From Deferrisoma camini S3R1 (GTDB taxonomy: Bacteria > Desulfobacterota > Deferrisomatia > Deferrisomatales > Deferrisomataceae): a DNA stretch of 64,000 nt. Location of the stretch: positions 1,492,501-1,556,500 of the forward strand of contig NZ_JAFN01000001.1 of assembly GCF_000526155.1 (NCBI RefSeq), read 5' to 3'. This document shows positions 50,400 through 59,485 of the stretch, piece after piece; position 1 is the stretch's first letter, and the number at the start of each line of letters is the position of its first letter. A program made the translations under genes and the position numbers. The notes beneath the pieces are model-generated. The model was not told where the DNA came from and did not search any database. It worked only from the letters and a program-made list of their open reading frames with translations.

Positions 50400-51257
50400 A
50401 TGCATATCTGCTATGTGGACGAATCCGGAGACCTTTCCTCCCTGCCTGCCGTCGCTCATCATGACAGGCCGTGTAATCTTCAGCCCCTGCTGGTGATTGT
50501 TGGCCTCATCTTGTCGCTGGATCGCCTGCGCACCATTACAGAGCACTTCATCCACCTGAAGCGTGACTTTTTCCCTGGCAGGCACGAGAACCTTGACCAC
50601 TTTCTGGATTCGAACTTGGTGGAGGTCAAAGGCAGATATCTTCGGAAGGCGGCAGCGTCAAACAGCCGACGCGAATGGCGTCACGCGGTTGGATTTATCG
50701 ACAAACTTTTTGATTTATTGGAGCAATGTGAAGCAAAAATCGTAGGTCACATATGGGTCAAATGGCCAGGCGCTGAATTCGATGGCCGATCAACGTATAC
50801 AAGCGCGATTCAGGGTATATGCAGATCTTTCGACTCCTTCCTGGCAGAATATCGTGATCTCGGGATAATGGTGCTCGACAGCAGGGACCACAACAAAGAC
50901 AGGATTGTCTCACATTCCATTTTCACCCAAAAGTTCAAGAGCACTGGCGATTCGTATCCGCATATTGCAGAGATGCCTCTCTTCGGCCGGAGCAACAACC
51001 ATGCCGGCATCCAAATCGCTGACCTCATCGCCTCGGCGGTGGTGTGGCCGCTGGCAATCCACGCCTATTGTGACGGGCACATCAACAACGTTCACATACG
51101 CCCCAATTACTCCAGACTCCGGGAACGATTCGGTCCCAGGCTAAAGCAGCTTCAATATACGTACAGGGATCCAGAGGGCCGGCCTCGGTACGCCCTTCGC
51201 ATCTCGGGTGATCTCAGAGGGCAACGCCGCACAGCGCTGTATGAACCACCGGCGTGA
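50400..51257 (+). CDS. DUF3800 protein, prophage accessory gene
   Basis: The 285-residue protein begins MHICYVDESGD, the DUF3800 hallmark. It contains conserved acidic residues consistent with an RNase H-like fold (YVDESG; IMVLDSRDHN; NNHAGIQIADLIASA). ATG 50400 follows GGGGAGCGGCC. It is the only plus-strand gene in the late region, is less GC-rich than its neighbours and has its own promoter, so it is a moron. DUF3800 proteins occur in defence islands and phages, but the activity is not known to me. 51258-51373 holds nothing I can identify. Confidence 0.85.
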   Translation: MHICYVDESGDLSSLPAVAHHDRPCNLQPLLVIVGLILSLDRLRTITEHFIHLKRDFFPGRHENLDHFLDSNLVEVKGRYLRKAAASNSRREWRHAVGFIDKLFDLLEQCEAKIVGHIWVKWPGAEFDGRSTYTSAIQGICRSFDSFLAEYRDLGIMVLDSRDHNKDRIVSHSIFTQKFKSTGDSYPHIAEMPLFGRSNNHAGIQIADLIASAVVWPLAIHAYCDGHINNVHIRPNYSRLRERFGPRLKQLQYTYRDPEGRPRYALRISGDLRGQRRTALYEPPA

Positions 51258-51373
51258 TCCGAGGCATTTACCCTTCGCTCCCCGTTCGCTTCCGCATGCT
51301 TCGCCTTGGCATGCCCCCAATCAATGCTGGCGATTTCGCCCGGACCTTATCCGTATGATCAATCCTCCAGGAA

Positions 51374-51646
51374 TCAACTCGACCTCATCAGCTCGATCAG
51401 CGGATCGAGCACCTTGATCTGATCCTCCAGCTCCTCGATCCGCTCGCGCAGGGCTCGCTCCCGGGTCTCCACCCTCCGGATCATGTGCTCCAGCCCCAGC
51501 ACGCCCCACTGGGCCAGGGCGTCGTGCATGACGGCGCAGCCCAGGCACATGGGATCATGGTCGTCATCGGCGCAGGTGCAGAACAGTCGGCGCCATCGGG
51601 CATACAGCTCGGCCCGCCGGCGCATCACCTCGGCGTGGCTGGTCAT
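51374..51646 (-). CDS. Small coiled-coil phage protein with Cys cluster
   Basis: The 90-residue protein has CTCADDDHDPMCLGC in the middle and a coiled coil (about 58-85, RRVETRERALRERIEELEDQ). It follows the HTH protein. Function unknown. Confidence 0.65.
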   Translation of the reverse strand: MTSHAEVMRRRAELYARWRRLFCTCADDDHDPMCLGCAVMHDALAQWGVLGLEHMIRRVETRERALRERIEELEDQIKVLDPLIELMRSS

Positions 51647-51650
51647 GGGC

Positions 51651-51941
51651 TCAGCCCCCCGTCCCGGTCCGGGCACGGCGGCGGCGCTTGGGTTGGCCGA
51701 CCAGGGCGGCCAGCTCCGAGTGGAAGTGGGCCTCGATCTCGTCCACCGTGGCGCCCAGGGCCACCAGCTCGGCCCACTGGTCGATGAGCTTGCGGCTCGA
51801 CACCAGCTCGCCCCCCAGCTTGCGGGCCGGGAACCCCTGGGTCTGCCGCCGGCGCCACAGGGTGGCCTCGCTGATGCCGCCGGCGTACTGGCAGATGGCC
51901 TTCGTTCCGATCAGGATCCCATTGTCACGAGGGTTCACCAT
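51651..51941 (-). CDS. Helix-turn-helix phage protein
   Basis: The 96-residue protein has an excisionase/Nu1-like winged HTH (GTKAICQYAGGISEATLWRR then GELVSSRKLIDQW) and a basic C-terminus (PKRRRRARTGTGG). It overlaps the TerL end by seven bases. It may be a DNA-binding regulator or a packaging helper. Confidence 0.75.
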   Translation of the reverse strand: MVNPRDNGILIGTKAICQYAGGISEATLWRRRQTQGFPARKLGGELVSSRKLIDQWAELVALGATVDEIEAHFHSELAALVGQPKRRRRARTGTGG

Positions 51942-53842
51942 AGCTTCTGCCTCCGGGTCAGGGGTGGAGGTTTGGGTTTCTCGGCGGTCTCCTCGGGCTT
52001 GCGCCAGTGCCGCACCCCCAGGATCTCGGCCGCGGCCAGGCACAGCACGCCGCAGTCCCACAGGTGGTTCGGCCGGCTGCCGCGCGGCTGCCAGATGCCG
52101 GCCTCGTCTCGGTACTCGGCCGTGTAGTGCCGGGCGTAGTCCTCGGCGGTCTCGGCGTGCAGCAGCCACGCGCCCGGGTCGGCCGGGGCCACCTGCAACC
52201 GGGCCGACAGGGCGTCCTTGAAGTATGTGGTGTTCACCCGCACGAGCTGCACCCCGCCCGGAATCGGCTTGGTGCTGCCTGGGTAGGTGTCGATCTTGCT
52301 GTAGGCGATGGGCGTGCGCATCCGCTGCTCGCCCCGGCTGGGCCGCACCACGCGCACGCGGCGGCACCAGTCGTACACCTCGGCCGTGCGGTGACCGCCC
52401 GAGTCCTGCAGCCCGAGCTGGACCGTCAGCTCCTGGCCCTCGGGGTCCCGGTACCGGTCGTGCAACACCACCCGCTCCAGGTCCTCCCACGCCGTCACGA
52501 ACCCGTACCGCACCAGCCACGAGGTCAGCGTGACGGCGGCGAACGCCCGGATCTCGTACCAGAACCCATCGTCCTGGGTGTCGATGCCCACCACCAGGGC
52601 CGCGGCCTCGGCCGGCACCAGGCCGGCGGGCCGGTCGTCGCGCAGGGCCAGAATGGCCGACTCGGCCCGCTCGGCCGGTGGCTCCTCGACCCAGGGCAGG
52701 GCCGGGTAGTTGTTGGTCCAGGCCTTGAGCTTCTCGCGCCGGGCCGCCGGATCGGGCTCGTGGTGGGCCTTGAGGAACTCGGCCACGGCCTTGGCCAGCG
52801 GCACGAACTTGCTGCACCAGGCCGGCAGGTGAAACCCCACGCTGATGGGCTCCCGGGCCGGTCTGGCCGGAGGCTGGGGGAAGGGATCGTCCAGCAGCTC
52901 GCGCCGCTCCAGGTCCAGGTACCGCTTGTCCACGGCCTGCCACCGGCCGGCGTCCACGGCCCGGTCGCGGTCGGCGTCGTCCCACTGGCTGCCGCACCCG
53001 GCGCACTCGTACACGGCCAGGCGCTCGGCCAGGATCCGCTCTGGGTCGCGCTCGGCCTCGGGCCACCGGATGCGCGGCCACACCATGCGCTGCTCGGCGC
53101 CGCACTCGGGGCACCGCACCAGGTACACGCGCACCTCCTGGCACCCCACCAGCTTCGACCAGATCCCCTCGGGCAGCACCGGCGAGCTCACGAGGGTGAG
53201 CTTCGACTCCCTGGGGTACGTCCGGAGCCGCACGTCGAAGAGGGCCTCGGGGTCGCCGCCCCGGTCGCCCGACGAGGTGGGCCAGTCGTCCACCTCGTCG
53301 CCCACGCCGTAGCAGGCCGGGAACGTCTTGAGGAGCTGGGGGCTCGTGCTCCATGCCGTGTACAGGCGCATCCCGTTGGCCAGCCGGATCCGGTAGGCCG
53401 TGAGGTCGTCGGGGTCGGGCGGGAACAGCGCCCGCAGCCGCGGGGTCTCGCGCATGATCGGCAGGATGTAGTCCTTGCTGATCTTCTTGGCGCCGTCCTG
53501 CCCGCTCATCACGATGAGCGCCGGCAGCCCCTTGGGCCGGTCCATGTCGCGGAACAGCGGCACATACGCGCTCAAGGTCTTGCCGGTCTGCGGCGCGGCG
53601 CAGAACACCGTGCGCCGCACGTGGGGCTCGTCGCGGGTATCCATTACTCCGCGCAGGTACGGGGTGCGGCTCAGGCGGAACGGCCCGGGCATCGAGGTCA
53701 CGCTGGCCGGCAGCCGCAGGTACTTCTCGGCCCACACCGAGCTCTTGATCTTCTCGGGCCGCCGGAACACCCGGCGCTCGGCCGGGTAGAACCGGAACCG
53801 CACCTCGCGCACGAGTTCGAGTTGGCGTGCGGCTTCACCCAT
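51935..53842 (-). CDS. Terminase large subunit, gpA family
   Basis: The 635-residue protein is a lambda-gpA-type packaging motor and nuclease: YLRLPASVTSMPGPFRLSRTPY near the N-terminus, ATPase motif CAAPQTGKTLSA, Walker B-like region ACYGVGDEVDDWP, a zinc knuckle pair (CPECGAEQ, CAGCGSQ) and nuclease-domain VVGIDTQDDGFWYEI. It lies between the HTH gene and the small subunit. Confidence 0.95.
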   Translation of the reverse strand: MGEAARQLELVREVRFRFYPAERRVFRRPEKIKSSVWAEKYLRLPASVTSMPGPFRLSRTPYLRGVMDTRDEPHVRRTVFCAAPQTGKTLSAYVPLFRDMDRPKGLPALIVMSGQDGAKKISKDYILPIMRETPRLRALFPPDPDDLTAYRIRLANGMRLYTAWSTSPQLLKTFPACYGVGDEVDDWPTSSGDRGGDPEALFDVRLRTYPRESKLTLVSSPVLPEGIWSKLVGCQEVRVYLVRCPECGAEQRMVWPRIRWPEAERDPERILAERLAVYECAGCGSQWDDADRDRAVDAGRWQAVDKRYLDLERRELLDDPFPQPPARPAREPISVGFHLPAWCSKFVPLAKAVAEFLKAHHEPDPAARREKLKAWTNNYPALPWVEEPPAERAESAILALRDDRPAGLVPAEAAALVVGIDTQDDGFWYEIRAFAAVTLTSWLVRYGFVTAWEDLERVVLHDRYRDPEGQELTVQLGLQDSGGHRTAEVYDWCRRVRVVRPSRGEQRMRTPIAYSKIDTYPGSTKPIPGGVQLVRVNTTYFKDALSARLQVAPADPGAWLLHAETAEDYARHYTAEYRDEAGIWQPRGSRPNHLWDCGVLCLAAAEILGVRHWRKPEETAEKPKPPPLTRRQKLW

Positions 53843-54623
53843 GCCTGACGTCCTCCTCGTGGGGCAGGTCCGGTCCCGCGATCACCGCAACGAACTCCTT
53901 GTCGTCGCTGTACTGGTCGAACCACTCCTCCCCCGCCTCCAGCAGGTAGGCCACCAGGTCGGGGGCCCGCTCGGGGTTGCCCTCCACCAGCTTGACCATC
54001 TGGTCGGCCTCGGCTCGCACGAAGTCCTCGAAGCCCGACCGCAGAACCACGGCCCGGGCCGCCAGGGCCGTCTCCACCTCGGAGCGCTTCACGTAGTAGC
54101 CGCGCTCGATCTTCGTGCGCAGCTCCCAGTGCCGTGCCTGGGCCTCGGTCTTCTCTTTCTCGGCCCGGAGCTTGGCCCGCTGCAGGGCCTCGAGCTCGTC
54201 CTTGGGCTTGCCACCGCCGTCGAGCCGCTTCAGGAACGTGCGGGCGTAGCGGTCCACGGCCCGCTTGGTGTATGTGCCGTCCTCCTCCTGCCGGATCCGG
54301 CCCTCGCGGCGGTGCTGGTACAGGGCAGACTTGCCGATCTTCCACCCCTCGCGCTGCAGGTACTCGAGCACCCGCAGCAGGTTCGGGAACCGCTCCTCGT
54401 CCGAATCCGCCTCGTCCGACTCCGCCGCCGGAGCCGGAGCCTTGGCCAGCCGGGCCCGGGCCTCCTCCAGCGCACGCGTGGCCTCGTTGAACGCCCGCAC
54501 GTTCGCGGCCGACGGCTCGGCCATCATGGCCTGCTTGGCGGCCTCCTTCACCCGCAGCAGCGCCGCCAGGTCGGTCGAGGCCGACTTCTCCAGCAGCTCC
54601 TGGAGCTTCGCCTGGTCGGTCAT
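53835..54623 (-). CDS. Terminase small subunit, Nu1-like
   Basis: The 262-residue protein has an N-terminal helical region, an acidic linker (AESDEADSDEERFP), a winged HTH (NLLRVLEYLQREGWKIGKSALYQHRREGRI) and a C-terminal helical region (EALQRAKLRAEKEKTEAQARHWELRT) as in Nu1-like small subunits. It overlaps the large subunit by eight bases. It recognises the packaging site. Confidence 0.8.
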   Translation of the reverse strand: MTDQAKLQELLEKSASTDLAALLRVKEAAKQAMMAEPSAANVRAFNEATRALEEARARLAKAPAPAAESDEADSDEERFPNLLRVLEYLQREGWKIGKSALYQHRREGRIRQEEDGTYTKRAVDRYARTFLKRLDGGGKPKDELEALQRAKLRAEKEKTEAQARHWELRTKIERGYYVKRSEVETALAARAVVLRSGFEDFVRAEADQMVKLVEGNPERAPDLVAYLLEAGEEWFDQYSDDKEFVAVIAGPDLPHEEDVRHG

Positions 54624-57343
54624 GGCTCGCCCTCCGCGAGCCCCACCCCCTCATACGTCGTCTTCCCCCCCACGGCGCTCTTGCCCCGGCGGAAGCCCAG
54701 GGCGGTCATGGCCCGGCCGAACTTGGCCTGGCTCATCACGGCCTCGGCGCCCTCGGCCCACCGCTCGTACGCGTGGTACAGATCCGAGGCATAGCACCAC
54801 AGCCCCTCCCCGGTAACGCAGCACTCGCTCAGGAACCGGCCGATCACGTCCTCGCGGCTCGCGTACTCGCGGGTGGCCGCCTCCACCGTGCGGGGGGGCC
54901 GCAGGCCGCCCGTGCGGTACTCCACCGCGCCTTGAATCGCCCACCACAGGATCCCGGGGGCCTCCTCCCGGAGCTTGTGCCGCAGCCGGGGGTCCCGCCG
55001 GTCCTCGGGGATCACCACCGTCCAGGGGATCCGCTTCACCCGCCGCCAGATCCCGCCGTCGCGGCCGCGGATCTGGGGCAGGTGGTTCACGGCCAGGTGC
55101 AGGGTGTGCGAGGGCCGGAACTCGAACGGCTGCTGGTGTAGGTACCGGGCCGTGATCACGTCGTCTCCGGTGAGCTGCTTGATCAGCCCCTCGGCCAGCC
55201 GCACCCCCTCGTCCGGCTCGGCCGCCACGGCCAGGCGCGCGCCGTGCAGCCGGGCCAGCTCGGGCGTGGGCCCCACGCTCACCCGCTCCTGGTGCAGCAG
55301 CGCGGCCACCGGCACCGTGCACGCGTAGTCGCCGAGGATCTCCTGGAAGATGCCGAGGAACGTGCTCTTGCCGTTCGCGCCGTCGCCGTGGTGGATGGGC
55401 AGGATGTGCTCGTCCACCGAGCCGAACAGGGTGCAGCCCATCAGCCGCTGGATGAACTCGATCAGGTCCTCGTCCACGTCGAACCACGTGGCCAGGCACT
55501 CGGTCCACAGCGGGGTGGGGCACCTGGGGTCCGGGGCCACCCCGGTCACCTTGGAGCACCGCGCGGCCCGGTCGTGGGGCCTCAGCTCGCCCGTGGTCAG
55601 GTCCACCAGCCCGGCCGGGGTGTTCAGCAGGTCGGGGTCGGGGTCGAACTCCTGGGGCTCCACCGGGCGGTGGTGCTGGGCCAGCCGAATCATCTCGCGG
55701 ATGCGCCGGCCGTCCTCCGACTTCTGGGCCCATGCCAGCAGCTCGGTGCGGTGGCCGTTGGGCGCGCGCTGGGCCTCGTGCCACAGCGCGTCGATGGTCT
55801 GGTCGGCCTTCCGGTACACCAACCCCCGCCAGTCCTGGAGCCACCGCCGGCCGTCCCACACGTACCATCGGCCGATCCGCTCGCAGTACAGCAGGTCCTC
55901 CCCGGCCACCCGCACCAGCCGCAGGGCGTTCCCCCGGTCGGTGCACCGCTCGGCCGGGTCGGTGTCGGGGTCGGGCGGGCCCGACGCGCCCCCGCGCACC
56001 CGCCGGCCCGCGTCGCCCATGGCCCGGCGGAATGCCCGGGTGCCGATGCCCAGGGCCTCCCGGGCCTCCTGGGCCATCAGCTCGCGCACGGCCGGCGCGG
56101 CCAACTCCCACAGGGGCTTGAGCTCGCGCTCCAGCACCGCCGGCAGGGCCTGGGCCTCCAGCCCCTGCTCGGCGATTCGCTCGCACAGCGTCCGCCACAC
56201 CCCGGGCGCGGCCTCCACCGCCTCGGCCAGCCACCGGGCCCCGCTCGTGCGCTCGCCGAACGCCCCCCCGGCCGGCTCGCGCGCCACCCGGTCGGGGTCC
56301 CACTTGCCGCCGGCGTCCTCGGGCGGCAGGGTCACCACCCGCAGGGGCAGCCCGGCCTCCAGCGCGTGGGCCAGGGCCTGGCCCAGCCGGAACCGGCCGT
56401 CGCCGTCGGGCACCAGCACCGCGTCCGTGGCCCCGGCCCGCTTGAGCAGCGCGGCTTGCTCGGCCGTAAGGGTCGAGCCCTGCACCGCCACGGCCGGAAG
56501 CCCCTCGATCTGCAGCGCCAGGGCGTCGGCCGGGCCCTCCACCACCACCGCCCGGCCCGTGCGCCGCACCAGCCCCGCGCACTCGGCCAGGCCGTAGAGC
56601 TCCCTGCCCTTGTGGTACACCGGCGTTTCCGGCGTGTTCCAGTACTTGGCCTTGGCGCGGCCCGTCACGTCGCGGCCGGCGAACCCCACCACCCGGCCGT
56701 CGAGCCGGCGCTGGGGGAACACCACCCGGCCCCGCATCCGGGGGTACTCGCGGCCGTCCTCGGCCAGGGCCGTGATGCCGGCCGTCACCCGGTCGGCCTG
56801 GCTCACCCCCTGCTCGTGGAGCCACCGCACCAGCCCGTACCCGGTGGGCGCGTAGCCCAGGCCGTGGCTCGCCACGGCCGGCCCCAGGCCCCGCCGGGCC
56901 AGGTACCACCGGGCCGCGGCAGCCTCCTGGTGATTGTTCTGCAGCGCCCGCCGGTAGTAGGCGTCGGCCAGATCCAGCGCCCGCAGCAGCCGCTCGGCAG
57001 CGGCCCGGGCCTCGGCCCGCTCGGCCGCCGCCTCGGGGCTCTGGCGCCGCTCCTCGTAGGCGATGCCGTAGCGCCGGGCCAGCTCCCGGGCGGCCTCCAG
57101 CGGCTCCAGCCCCTGGGTCTGGGCCACCCAGTCCACCGCAGAGCCGTGCGCCCCGCACCCGAAGCAGTGGTAGCGCCACTCGCCGTGCTTCTGGAACAGC
57201 GTGAACGAGGGGTCCTTGTCCTCGTGGAACGGGCACCGTCCGGCCCATTCCCCACCGCGCGGCCGCAGATCCGGCACCCGCTCGGCCACCAGGGCCGGCA
57301 GGTCGGCCGCCTCGCGCACCGCCTGGAACAGATCGGCCGGCAC
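54620..57343 (-). CDS. Primase-helicase fusion
   Basis: The 907-residue protein combines a CHC2 zinc-finger primase head (CPFHEDKDPSF near 37, CFGCG near 60), a Toprim catalytic domain (AVVVEGPADALALQ near 268), and a D5/SF3-type helicase C-terminus (GDGANGKSTFLG near 655, followed by ITARYLHQQPFEF and LAVNHLPQI). One protein thus primes and unwinds, as in P4-alpha-like replication proteins. It overlaps the terminase small subunit by four bases, so replication and packaging are on one transcript. Confidence 0.92.
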   Translation of the reverse strand: MPADLFQAVREAADLPALVAERVPDLRPRGGEWAGRCPFHEDKDPSFTLFQKHGEWRYHCFGCGAHGSAVDWVAQTQGLEPLEAARELARRYGIAYEERRQSPEAAAERAEARAAAERLLRALDLADAYYRRALQNNHQEAAAARWYLARRGLGPAVASHGLGYAPTGYGLVRWLHEQGVSQADRVTAGITALAEDGREYPRMRGRVVFPQRRLDGRVVGFAGRDVTGRAKAKYWNTPETPVYHKGRELYGLAECAGLVRRTGRAVVVEGPADALALQIEGLPAVAVQGSTLTAEQAALLKRAGATDAVLVPDGDGRFRLGQALAHALEAGLPLRVVTLPPEDAGGKWDPDRVAREPAGGAFGERTSGARWLAEAVEAAPGVWRTLCERIAEQGLEAQALPAVLERELKPLWELAAPAVRELMAQEAREALGIGTRAFRRAMGDAGRRVRGGASGPPDPDTDPAERCTDRGNALRLVRVAGEDLLYCERIGRWYVWDGRRWLQDWRGLVYRKADQTIDALWHEAQRAPNGHRTELLAWAQKSEDGRRIREMIRLAQHHRPVEPQEFDPDPDLLNTPAGLVDLTTGELRPHDRAARCSKVTGVAPDPRCPTPLWTECLATWFDVDEDLIEFIQRLMGCTLFGSVDEHILPIHHGDGANGKSTFLGIFQEILGDYACTVPVAALLHQERVSVGPTPELARLHGARLAVAAEPDEGVRLAEGLIKQLTGDDVITARYLHQQPFEFRPSHTLHLAVNHLPQIRGRDGGIWRRVKRIPWTVVIPEDRRDPRLRHKLREEAPGILWWAIQGAVEYRTGGLRPPRTVEAATREYASREDVIGRFLSECCVTGEGLWCYASDLYHAYERWAEGAEAVMSQAKFGRAMTALGFRRGKSAVGGKTTYEGVGLAEGEP

Positions 57344-57580
57344 TCAGCCCCCCTCCGTGGTCCTCATGCCCCTCAGTTGCCGGGCCAGCGCGTCCATGGC
57401 CTCGCGCACCCCGGGCCGGCCGTCGGCCCGGCCGGCTCTGAGCGCCAGCGACGCCGCCACCCCCAGGGCCACGTCCCACCCCCGGGCCAGCTCGCCGTCC
57501 TGGTCGGGGTACCAGATGCGGCCCAAGTGGTGCCAGATCTCCTGGATCTCCCGCTCCATCGCCTCGATCCGCTCCTGCAC
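57344..57580 (-). CDS. Small phage protein upstream of the primase, unknown
   Basis: The 78-residue protein starts at GTG 57580 after AAAGGAGG. It is helical (VQERIEAMEREIQEIWHHLG) and abuts the primase-helicase. Function unknown. Confidence 0.65.
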   Translation of the reverse strand: MQERIEAMEREIQEIWHHLGRIWYPDQDGELARGWDVALGVAASLALRAGRADGRPGVREAMDALARQLRGMRTTEGG

Positions 57581-57604
57581 CCCTGCCTCCTTTCCGGACT
57601 GCCG

Positions 57605-57735
57605 TGAATCGTGAATCGTGAATCGTCCGTCACCGATCACCGATCACCCGTCACGGCCTTCCCCACCCGTCACGGCCCTCCCCACCCGTCACCGAAGTTC
57701 CCCCAATCACACGTCACCGATCACCCGTCACTGAA
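57605..57735. repeat. CGTGAATC and GTCACCGATCACC repeats
   Basis: CGTGAATCGTGAATCGTGAATCG is followed by several degenerate units of GTCACCGATCACC and CCCGTCACGG. The run extends over the 3' end of the gene at 57714. It is related to 46085-46165. Confidence 0.65.
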
Positions 57736-58139
57736 CTCACAGCCAGCCTCTCGATCATGTGTGCCGCGTGGTGTAGGGCCAGCATCGCCTTCTGATTCCC
57801 GTTGGCCGCTTCCGCCTCTTTCGCGCACCGAAGCAGCGCCACCGCCGTCCGGATCGCATCGTCCCAGCCCGATGCCCGGGACTGGGTCTCCGGGTGCACC
57901 CGCGAGGCCACGCCCTGGATCTCAAGCCCCTCCACCCGCTCGTCCATCGAGGTCACCGCGACCTCCAACTCCACGAGCCGCACGTGGAGCCGGTCCATCA
58001 CGGTGTGCAGCTCCCGGATCTCCTGCCGCATCGCGTCCACCTCCTCCCTGCTCACCCGCACCTCCCCGTGCGCCGGCCGCCCGCCCCGGGGCGGCGCCTT
58101 GCACGCCAGGCACCCCGACACCCACGCAATCCCGATCAT
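57714..58139 (-). CDS. Phage protein with coiled coil, unknown
   Basis: The 141-residue protein has an N-terminal hydrophobic segment with a Cys pair (GIAWVSGCLACKAPP), then a long coiled coil (about 30-75) and a helical C-terminus (MLALHHAAHMIERL). The N-terminus may be a lipoprotein-like or membrane-associated signal. ATGA overlap with the upstream gene. Confidence 0.6.
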   Translation of the reverse strand: MIGIAWVSGCLACKAPPRGGRPAHGEVRVSREEVDAMRQEIRELHTVMDRLHVRLVELEVAVTSMDERVEGLEIQGVASRVHPETQSRASGWDDAIRTAVALLRCAKEAEAANGNQKAMLALHHAAHMIERLAVSSVTGDR

Positions 58140-58639
58140 GTTCTGCGCTCCTTCCCGGCGGCCGTCTGGTAGTGCGCGGTCAGGGCCGGGCACTCGCCGT
58201 TGTAACGGCATGCCTCGCATACCGTGTCCACCGCCACGTCCTGCCCGGCATTGGGCCCCTCGCACCGGATCCGGACCACCGGCTCCGCGGCCACCGGGCC
58301 CACCGGGTGCATGTAGCCCGACGTGTACACGTACGGCTCCCACCCCTCGCCGTGCTGAACCAGGTCGAGGATCTCCGCCCGGGCCCGCATGGCCACCCGC
58401 AGGGCCACCGTGGCCACGTCCAGGGCCTCCTCCTCCACCCTCCGCCGGATCGGCTCGCGGGCCCGGATCTCGTCCAGGAGCTCCGCCGTCTCCTCCATCA
58501 GCAGCCCGTACCCCTCGTGGAAGCTGGCGCAGCACCCGAACTTCATCTCCAGGGCGATCACCCGCTCCCGCAGCTTGTCGAGGTATGCATCCAGGCTCCG
58601 CTCCAGGCAGGTCCGAAGATCCATCCGGTCTCCGTCCAT
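58136..58639 (-). CDS. MazG-like nucleotide pyrophosphohydrolase, putative
   Basis: The 167-residue protein contains the E-E-x-x-E and later D-V-A pattern of all-alpha NTP pyrophosphatases (LLMEETAELLDEIRA, then EEALDVATVALRVAM). A C-terminal part has a Cys pair (VCEACRYNGEC). Phage MazG-type enzymes can lower nucleotide alarmones. Overlaps flanking genes by four bases or fewer. Confidence 0.65.
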   Translation of the reverse strand: MDGDRMDLRTCLERSLDAYLDKLRERVIALEMKFGCCASFHEGYGLLMEETAELLDEIRAREPIRRRVEEEALDVATVALRVAMRARAEILDLVQHGEGWEPYVYTSGYMHPVGPVAAEPVVRIRCEGPNAGQDVAVDTVCEACRYNGECPALTAHYQTAAGKERRT

Positions 58640-58833
58640 CACGCCGTCTCCCTCCGCGGCAGGTCCCGCAGCGTCCACAGCTCCCCCAACTTCTCCTTGT
58701 ACTCCTTGGCGATCTCGGACCCGTGGCGCAGGCAGTACACCCCGCCCGGCACGCTCCGACCCATAGGGTCATGCAATCTCACCTCCGCCTCGGCCCGGCA
58801 CCTCGTCCCCTCACCCCAGTACCGGCATCGCAT
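58639..58833 (-). CDS. Small phage protein, possible zinc knuckle
   Basis: The 64-residue protein (MRCRYWGEGTRCRAEAEVRL..., CLRHGSEI) has three Cys and a His that could bind metal. AGGAGG lies seven bases before ATG 58833. Confidence 0.65.
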   Translation of the reverse strand: MRCRYWGEGTRCRAEAEVRLHDPMGRSVPGGVYCLRHGSEIAKEYKEKLGELWTLRDLPRRETA

Positions 58834-59219
58834 CACGCCACCTCCTCGAACAGGCTCAGTTGCTCCCGGTCCGGCACGAGCCGCAGCAGTTCCTCGATCG
58901 CGCGGCGCGCATCCGGGCTCATCTCTCGCCAGGTCGGGCGCAATGCATCCTCTAGCTCGCGCCGAACCGCGGCCCGGGCCGCCCTCAGCGCCGCGTCCCG
59001 CGACGGGTAGGCCGGGTCCCTCTCATGGGCCGGCCTGATCCGGCCCCCGGCGCCTACCCCACAGCCGCCGAACGATACGTGATACCCGTACCGCCACCCG
59101 TCCCCATACCTGACTAGCTCCACCACGATGTACCGCCGGGGGAACTCGTCGGCGATGAGCACCCGCTCGGCGCGGCTCACTTGCTCAGGTATTTCGTGAA
59201 GTACAGCCATGCGATCCAT
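58833..59219 (-). CDS. Phage protein, unknown
   Basis: The 128-residue protein has a beta-rich N-terminal half (RYIVVELVRYGDGWRYGYHVSFGG) and a helical C-terminal half. The start overlaps the 36-codon membrane gene; ATG 59210 is an alternative. Function unknown. Confidence 0.6.
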   Translation of the reverse strand: MDRMAVLHEIPEQVSRAERVLIADEFPRRYIVVELVRYGDGWRYGYHVSFGGCGVGAGGRIRPAHERDPAYPSRDAALRAARAAVRRELEDALRPTWREMSPDARRAIEELLRLVPDREQLSLFEEVA

Positions 59220-59287
59220 CCGAAGAGCGCCAACAACCCAAGGAACCCGACCGTCCGGCAGATCAGCTCAATCGATCGCGCATCCAT
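59177..59287 (-). CDS. 36-residue single-helix membrane peptide
   Basis: ATG 59287 follows GGAGGAGG and opens 36 codons ending at TGA 59179-59177. Residues about 11-30 (CRTVGFLGLLALFGWIAWLYF) form one membrane helix. The gene overlaps the next one by 43 bases in another frame, so it would be easily missed. It could be a phage membrane microprotein, for example an exclusion or lysis modulator; that is a guess. Confidence 0.7.
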   Translation of the reverse strand: MDARSIELICRTVGFLGLLALFGWIAWLYFTKYLSK

Positions 59288-59290
59288 CCC

Positions 59291-59464
59291 TCACCTCCTC
59301 CCCCGGTTGATCCGCCGCGACCGTGCGGCGATCTTCCGCAATCGCTTCTTCTTTGCCTTGGGGACGGGCTTCTTGCTGGTATAGCCCAGCCGACGTTTGA
59401 CACTGCCTTTCCGCCATACCGTCCTCGGTATGCGAAACATCCACAGCGGGGGCATCGCTACCAT
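59291..59464 (-). CDS. Small highly basic phage protein
   Basis: The 57-residue protein starts at ATG 59464 after GGAGGAGG and ends KKPVPKAKKKRLRKIAARSR plus a further Arg-rich tail. It may bind nucleic acid. It starts at the border of the repeat array 59486-59792. Confidence 0.65.
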   Translation of the reverse strand: MVAMPPLWMFRIPRTVWRKGSVKRRLGYTSKKPVPKAKKKRLRKIAARSRRINRGRR

Positions 59465-59485
59465 CACACCACCTCCTCCAAAGGT

